Source of the DNA: Castanea sativa
Taxonomy: Eukaryota > Streptophyta > Magnoliopsida > Fagales > Fagaceae
Direction: 5' to 3'
NCBI RefSeq assembly: GCF_040712315.1
Contig: NC_134018.1
Location: 19,240,835-19,304,834 of the forward strand
DNA length: 64,000 bases
In this document: in pieces, positions 58,224-64,000 of the stretch
Numbering within the stretch: the stretch's first letter is position 1
How the letters are laid out: every line of letters begins with the position of its first letter
Program-made: the position numbers and the translations under genes
The notes under the pieces: generated by a model
Seen by the model: only the letters and a program-made list of their open reading frames with translations
Databases searched by the model: none
What the model was told of the DNA's origin: nothing

Positions 58224-58650
58224 TGTTGAAGTTACATCAACATCAGCTAAATGACAGCAGTAGCTAAACGGGAAAGAAACTTCAAAGAGTAAGAAGAAAA
58301 CAACATTAACCTGTTTTGGTGAAAGAAATAAAGCAGCAAGGGAAGCGATAGCGTTTTGTTTAATGAAAACGCATAGTCAACACGTGCAAGGTTGTGAAGC
58401 AAAGAAGGTCACACGCAAGGCCAATTGTCAAGAATGGATTGGTCACTGCTTAAAGCTGTTACACAGTAGAGTTTGTTAGGAAATTAGTTAGTGAGTTAGT
58501 TTTTCCCTCCTTTTTGCTTTCTTCTAAGTGTTATAAATAAACAGAGCAGTTAATTATTTTTGTATATACTCTCATAATCACTCAGTGATTTAGATATAGA
58601 ATTCTCTCTGATTCAGAGAGCTTTTCATTCTTGTTCTTCTAGAAAGTTCA
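58224..58650 (+). repeat. 3' LTR of the RE-type copia
   Basis: TGTTGAAGTTACATC...AGAAAGTTCA, preceded by the PPT. It carries an insert (CCCTCCTTTTTGCTTTCTTC near 58505) relative to the 5' LTR. Confidence 0.9.
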
Positions 58651-58810
58651 CCATTGTTTTTAATAGAGGTAGGTTAGGGAGTTCTAACTAGTGAACTTCA
58701 AGTGGGCAAAGTGATACTTTTCAAACCACAGGTAGGCAATATAAATGCAGGCCAAACCACAGGTTAGTTTACTATACTTTTTTTTTTTTTATGCGATCGA
58801 GTTATGTGTT

Positions 58811-60045
58811 GAATTTATCTTAATTTATGTAGGTTGATGCCGTTAGGTGATTCTATTAATTAGTAAGTGAAATTAAACTAGTGTCTTTGATAAATTAGAT
58901 TATGTTATTCTATTATTTAAAAACTGTGTCACTCTTAATATATATTATAATAATATAGGCCTGGGTTGAATCAGGCTTGCTGCTCCTTTCCTTGGGCTGG
59001 AAAGGGAAATAGAAGAAAGTAGGCCTGAAGTGACAAAAGTTTGTAGCCCAATAATATTAACAGCTTGTATTAGGCCTAAAAGGCTTTACCAGTAATTAGA
59101 TAATGGCAAAACTTGTGGGCTGAAGCCTGGCTCATCATGTTTGGGTTTTACAACTCTGATATGATCTTCTGCAGTTTAGGGCTTTAAACTTGATTGGTTA
59201 GTTCGCATTTCTCACCCATAAAATAAACTTTAAAAAAAAAAAAAATGTTCCATTTTTTCACTATTGCAATCACTTGCATTTCTTACAACCAGAAATTTAG
59301 TAAATCAGAGAGTTGATTCTAAATCTTAAATTCTTGAGAACTTTGAAACATATATAGCTTGAAATCCTGCTACTTCACACATGCATGAGACAATGAGCGT
59401 TGGACAATGGCCTATAGAATTCCTCTAGAAATTGATGAGGTACAAAAAGTCTATCTTCAATATGTTTTTTTTTTTTTAGATATATACTTTCAGGTCTGAA
59501 TCATCCTTTGTGCATTAATTATGTGATCCTGACTTATGTATAAATGTGCACCAGTGGTCGTGTTGAGAAAATTGGTCCCTTGAGGTTTGTTGCTGTTTTA
59601 CATGGGAGAAGCCTAAGCTAGAATAGAAATAAATGCCATTGTTGTAGATAATGGACATAGTAAAGAGGCCTTATAGTAGTGGGTCAAACTGGCAATTTCG
59701 ACACTATTGTCAGCCCGTGAAGCACGCTTCATGATTTTAATTCTGGGACCCTTGCAAGTGCAAGCACAATAGAAAATAATTCTGTTTGGGATATCAACTT
59801 CTAAAGTTGGGAGGAATCTCCTTCAACCCTTTGTGTAGTTTCATGAAACTATCTATATGTATTAAATTCAATGATTCAGTAAATTATTTAAAAAAGTCTC
59901 ATGACTCATTTGATTTGTCATGTAGTAAGTTGGAGAAATTTTCTTACAAATTGATTTGGAGGTAAGCTCTCAGTCAATATGTTTGAAGGTTTGTAGGAAT
60001 CTCTTTAGTTCACCCCCCAAAACGCTTCTTGTCAATGAATTAGGA
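58811..60045. other. Intergenic DNA, nothing recognised
   Basis: AT-rich with ordinary composition. Small A and T runs at 59232 and 59466. No exon, repeat pair or element end was recognised. Confidence 0.45.
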
Positions 60046-60180
60046 TCTATTAGGATACCGCTTATTTTGCTGAAAATTGAAAACTTATTACTAAAAACAC
60101 TGTAACAAAATTTTTTTAAGCTAGATGATTTTTTTGGCTAAAACTACTGTAACTTTAACTGAAAGTACTGTAGTGTTTCT
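60046..60180. repeat. MITE-like repeat, 'TTATTTTGCTGAAA' family
   Basis: CTATTAGGATACCGCTTATTTTGCTGAAAATTGAAAACTTATTACT followed by ACTGTAAC and ACTGTAGTG; related to 2895-3090 and 63327-63496. A possible opposite end, GAGCCAAACGCACACTTAATG near 62340, would make a larger 2.3-kb unit, but this is not secure. Confidence 0.45.
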
Positions 60181-63100
60181 TTTTCTTCTTTTTAATTTTT
60201 TTTTCCCTACTATGGCTGATACCCGCGTGACTTTTCCCACACTCTACATTAGCATTTCACTCCTCTCCCACCATAACACTTGTCTTCCAGAACAAAGGAA
60301 AGCCCATGCCCATAAGAGAAATCCACAGCTCAGAGCCCCCAGTCCGATGTCGGCGAAGATCGAGTTCAGGTTCAGTTTCTTTACTCTTCCTTCCATACCA
60401 TTAACACCTCTCTTCCCATAACCCCATTTCACGCCTCTCCTTTGTTTGTCCTCAGATCGTCGACTATCTCGATGAAGATCAATCTTGAAGTTCACTACAA
60501 TTTTCTCCAAACTTCCTGACCCACTGTTGAAGGTAACTTGTTGACCCATCTGTTGAAGGTAATTTGGTCAAGGCCCGTCCTCTCTCTCTCTCTCACATTT
60601 TCTCAAACATATGAAGTACATTATTTTCTCTTTTTAAAAACTTTCTTCTTCTTCTTCTTCTTCTTCTTTGAGTAATTTTCTCTGCATGTGATTATCGGTT
60701 ATTTGAATCTTGACAAGAACTAAAAAAATTTTAAGACTAATTTTTCAACTATTGCCTTTGAGATTTAATTTCATTATGTTTTGTCATTCTCGTCTACATT
60801 CTTGCGTTCTTTGAAGAATAACAAGTGAAGTGCATGATTTTATAATTCTGGTAGATTTAGTCCCACGACCTGCCATTCACCCCTATTTTGCTAATTCAAC
60901 ATAAAGCATTCAGCTCAAATAATTGAAATTAGTTGAGAAACTATAGAAGCAACTGCTCTATAATAGTGCTTACTTTTTTAATCTTTTCTTAGGCCATGTT
61001 GAATAATTCTAGTGACATAATTAATCATACAAAGATAGTGTATTTTATCTAGAAATTATTGGTTTGAGGACCATGCATCATGTTGGCATATCGTGGAAAA
61101 TTGCATTATAGGGTATCTTATGGAAGTGCATTTCTAGCATGGATGAATGGTTGTGTCTAATCTGATGGCAAAAAGAGTCTAAAAGTGAAATATATTGACA
61201 TTCATTCTCTTTCAAATCTTTGGTTAAGTGATTCCCAGATTCCCTAAACTGTAAACTTTATTATTAATTACTGTCAGTAACTAATGTGACACGGTTATTT
61301 ATTTTCTCTTCTGGAACTTGTTTCTAATTCAGTTATATGTCTTGTGATGTATTTAAGTGGATTATATAAACAGTCTACATTAATCCTTACAAAGATCCTA
61401 AGGTGCATATCCAATTAGCAATTGGAATTGTCAAACTGGCAAACCATGTTATTATGAAAAATTTGATAATTTAAAGTTTGAATTGTGTTGTTCAAATCAT
61501 TTTAGTTTCTGCTCAAACTGTTGATTGGTTTGTTGAACAACATGATATGGAGTTCTATACTCATTGAGGCATTTCGACAAACAGTTCGTATGTATATCAT
61601 AATCAGTTACATGCCCACATGAAAAAATGCAAATTAAACTCACATAGTCCAAATACAAACATAGGTAGGAAGACAAACACACAAAATTGCACAAAGGAGA
61701 GAGAAACCCACAAATAAATTTCATGGACAAAATACAAAAACCACACACAAAGTTGAACACAAGAACATGGTGATATTGGATTAATGGAAATTTTTGCCAA
61801 ATTGATGTTTGAAGAACACACCAACACATCAGAGAGTATAAGAAGTTTAGATATAACTTACAAATAAATGCAGCGTCTCTCGCCCATAGTGGTGGCAACA
61901 ACGTTCACAGCCAAGAGAATGCGGACTTGAGTGAAGGAAGAAGAGAGGGGTACTCGTGTGTTTGTTCTGCTTAAAGGAAGAACTAGTTGCTTTCCTCTGT
62001 TTCAATGATTTCGAATATGGTGGGTAGGTGCAGTTCATTGAAGAGGAAGAGGACGGAGTATTTACGAAGCGCATTGAAGACACTGATATCGCGTATCTCA
62101 CATGGCAGAGAGAATGAAGAAAGTAGGAAAAATATATTCGTTGTCCAATGCACCGTTTTTGGAACAAATGGTTGCTTAAAACGCACCGTAGCAAGAAATA
62201 TAAAAATAAATCCGTTGGCGTATCTCACTTGCTGCAAAACGCACTGTATAGCAAAAATAATCTGCGTTTTTCACAAGTTTACGGAGTTCGTAAACAATAT
62301 CATGAGACCTAGGTGATAAAACACAGCCTGTAAACCCATGAGCCAAACGCACACTTAATGTCAATCAAAAGATTTGGTCGAACACGATTGTCCACTGTCA
62401 AAGTTCTCAGCTTACTTCCACATAAAACAAAAAAAAAAAAAAACCCCAAAAAAGCGGAAATTCTCGTTTTTCATTCATAAAATAAGTTGGATCTGAGTTT
62501 TTAATGTTTCAGTACTACTTACTTATCACATATATAAGGGAGAGCCACTTGTAATTATTTGTGGTGGTATAAAAATAAATAGACAACTAATTAAGGTGAT
62601 GAAATAACAGAGCAGCCTAGCTAGGCGTAGAATAAAAGAAACCACAATACAAAAAGCAAGCTTTACTCCTTATATTTCACCAAAAAAAGCTCTACTCCAT
62701 ATCTAAGAACATGGCTACACAGAGGCAAGTACTGACAACAACAGTAGTAGATAAGCTAGCGTTCATTTCATTATTGTGTCATTTTCATACAAAAACTGGC
62801 ACGCATGCACAGCACTCACCGCATCCACATGCATGTATGTCAGAGTGACTCCACATCCACGACAAAGCAGGTACTACTGCTGTCTACTGAAAATGAATAC
62901 ACACAAACCCATTACCTCTATCGTATACTTATCTGTCACATGTGGGACGTACGGTCAATGACAGCTCATTCATTTTTGTATTCATTAGCAACCATGGTAG
63001 CTCCATCATCATATCATGTGCATGTCTGTACATTGTCAAACCTTCTCTATTTCACTACTTTCTACTTTATTCTTTTCGAATATCCCTTTTTTACCTTCAG

Positions 63101-63326
63101 AATTTTTCAAATATTATAATCAATTTCACTCGTATTTTTATAATTATCTTAGGTAATAATAAACTGTAATTAACTATTTGTTATTTTTATATAAATATAA
63201 CTAACTTTGAATTTGTGTAACGAGCCCGTATATTTGAACTCTTCCTAGGTTGATGTAGAGTTTAATGCTGTTGTTGTGATTTTCTTTCTCACATTGAGTC
63301 TACTTGCAAATGATTATGGTAGATTT
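60181..63326. other. Intergenic DNA with weak ORFs
   Basis: Holds a CT run (60577-60593), a CTT microsatellite (60641-60668), and weak ORFs on both strands at 60125-60549, 61497-62364 and 62776-63169. None shows a domain or a plausible splice arrangement. A gene with very short exons cannot be excluded. Confidence 0.4.
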
Positions 63327-63496
63327 AGGACTCGGTTATTTTGTTAAAACTGAAATTTTTTTATTAAAAGTACAGTAAATAAAAGTAAAAGTTAAATAAA
63401 TTTGTAAAGTAAGGCCTATAAATAGTATTTAAAAGTGTAATAAGACTTATAAATAATAACAAAAATAAACTAAATAATAAAATAAGTTAGTAACAT
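63327..63496. repeat. MITE-like repeat, 'TTATTTTGCTGAAA' family
   Basis: GGACTCGGTTATTTTGTTAAAACTGAAATTTTTTTATTAAAAGTACAGTAAATAAAAGTAAAAGTTA, then CCTATAAATAGTA twice and a final AAATAAGTTAG. It has the same order of motifs as the other copies. Limits approximate. Confidence 0.45.
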
Positions 63497-63781
63497 TCAT
63501 CAATGTCAAATCTATCCCTATACCCGCACTAACCCCAAACATAAGTGAAGCATGATTTTTTAAAGATGTGCTGGCCACCTTGACCTGGCTGCCCTAGGAA
63601 GAGCACAAGTCGAAGTTGGATTTTGTTTTGTTTAATTATTATGTTGGTTTTTATATTTCCAAAGGGCGCTACTCTCCCAACTGTACCTATGGAATCTTGA
63701 GTTTAGATATTTCCTTATTTTTATTTACTCAACTTATATGTTTTTATTATTATAACTTGTAAAGTTTGTTCAATAAACTAC

Positions 63782-64000
63782 TGTAAGGAGTAGATCTAAA
63801 CCTCAACCCAAGAAACGTGAGTGATGAGAGATGGCCCAACAATAAATTTCAATAAATTTGTAACTGTTTCTAAGTACAAAGAGTTCTTTCCATGTATTTT
63901 TTACAAATTAAATGCCCCCTCCTTCGTGGAGGCCCCTCCCTTATATAGTATTTTCCTCTCCTTTCATCCTAGCTTTCCACTTGTTGATTAGGTAGATGAT
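63782..64000 (-). repeat. Edge of an LTR on the - strand, cut by the window end
   Basis: On the - strand the sequence ends GATCTACTCCTTACA at 63782, the same CTTACA terminus as the gypsy LTRs here. A TATA box TATATAAGGG is the complement of about 63952-63961. The rest lies beyond the window. Whether this is a solo LTR or a full element is unknown. Confidence 0.5.

Larger units (their letters stand above)
53488..58650 (+). mobile_element. Ty1/copia element (RE-type), decayed and internally deleted
   Basis: LTRs 53488-53898 (411 bp) and 58224-58650 (427 bp) start TGTTGAA and end AGAAAGTTCA. The PBS TGGTATCAGAGC (iMet) is at 53909 and the PPT TTGAGGGGGAG at 58213-58223. The LTRs carry TATA boxes (TATATAAA near 53783; TTATAAATAAA near 58532) and differ at many sites plus a 16-bp length difference, so it is older than the gypsy. 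No perfect target duplication was found (left flank TTCAT, right CCATT). Inserted in the MULE-like element. Confidence 0.9.
52371..58800. mobile_element. MULE-like TIR element carrying a copia insertion
   Basis: Direct repeats GTTATGTGTT (52361-52370 and 58801-58810) flank it, fitting the 9-10 bp target duplication of Mutator-like elements. Long imperfect terminal inverted repeats are seen: ACCTGTGGTTTGGTTTGAAT...CACTTTGCCCACTTG on the left (about 52397-52470) and its counterpart in reverse complement at about 58698-58765. Without the copia (53488-58650) it is about 1.3 kb with no transposase found. The small ORFs at 52739 and 53182 have no domain. Class assignment rests on duplication length and TIR length only. 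Confidence 0.6.

Noticed and set aside
53483..58655. Target duplication of the RE-type copia
   Set aside because: Flanks TTCAT and CCATT do not match; only a shared CATT could be forced by shifting the LTR start off TG.
60125..60549. Overlapping ORFs of about 100 codons on both strands as a possible gene
   Set aside because: No domain, overlapping ORFs in both directions, no splice or promoter context; likely chance.
61497..62364. - strand ORFs as exons of one gene
   Set aside because: They overlap in different frames with no consistent donor/acceptor pairs and no domain.

Overview
This is plant nuclear DNA, almost certainly from a woody dicot. Two intron-containing host genes with GT-AG splice sites sit in AT-rich DNA, and most of the rest is transposable elements of plant type (Ty3/gypsy Tat, Ty1/copia, hAT, short Helitrons, LINEs, tRNA-derived SINEs, MITEs). 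Several repeats resemble ones I associate with Fagales/Fagaceae such as oak. That placement rests on memory of repeat families and is not shown by the window.

Layout. 1-450 is the 3' part of a gypsy LTR. 3190-8152 holds the promoter and eight coding exons of a BRX1-type ribosome-biogenesis gene (+ strand); its introns carry LINE and SINE copies. 10636-12527 is a four-exon TSJT1/Wali7-like (DUF3700) gene on the - strand, convergent with BRX1. From 13.3 kb to 28.3 kb there are short Helitrons, one of them split by an 11.6-kb Tat-lineage gypsy element (16088-27677). That gypsy has near-identical LTRs, a gag-pol frame with ten stops but no frameshift, eight 151-bp tandem repeats, and an antisense spliced ORF before its 3' LTR. 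28.6-31.2 kb holds SINEs and a tandem duplication.

31.06-51.67 kb is a nest of insertions. A copia element on the - strand is split by a hAT transposon with an 8-bp target duplication. The hAT is split by a probable solo LTR. That LTR is in turn split by a complete copia/Sirevirus-like element that has gag and an ORF in the env position but no pol. 52371-58800 looks like a MULE-type element with a 9-10 bp target duplication, carrying a decayed copia element. The window closes with anonymous AT-rich DNA, MITE-like pieces and the edge of another LTR.

The two host genes look intact and unrelated in function. Every transposon reading frame seen is broken. The main value of the window is its insertion stratigraphy, together with two LTR elements that carry extra ORFs. 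I found no RNA gene, CRISPR array or bacterial-type system.
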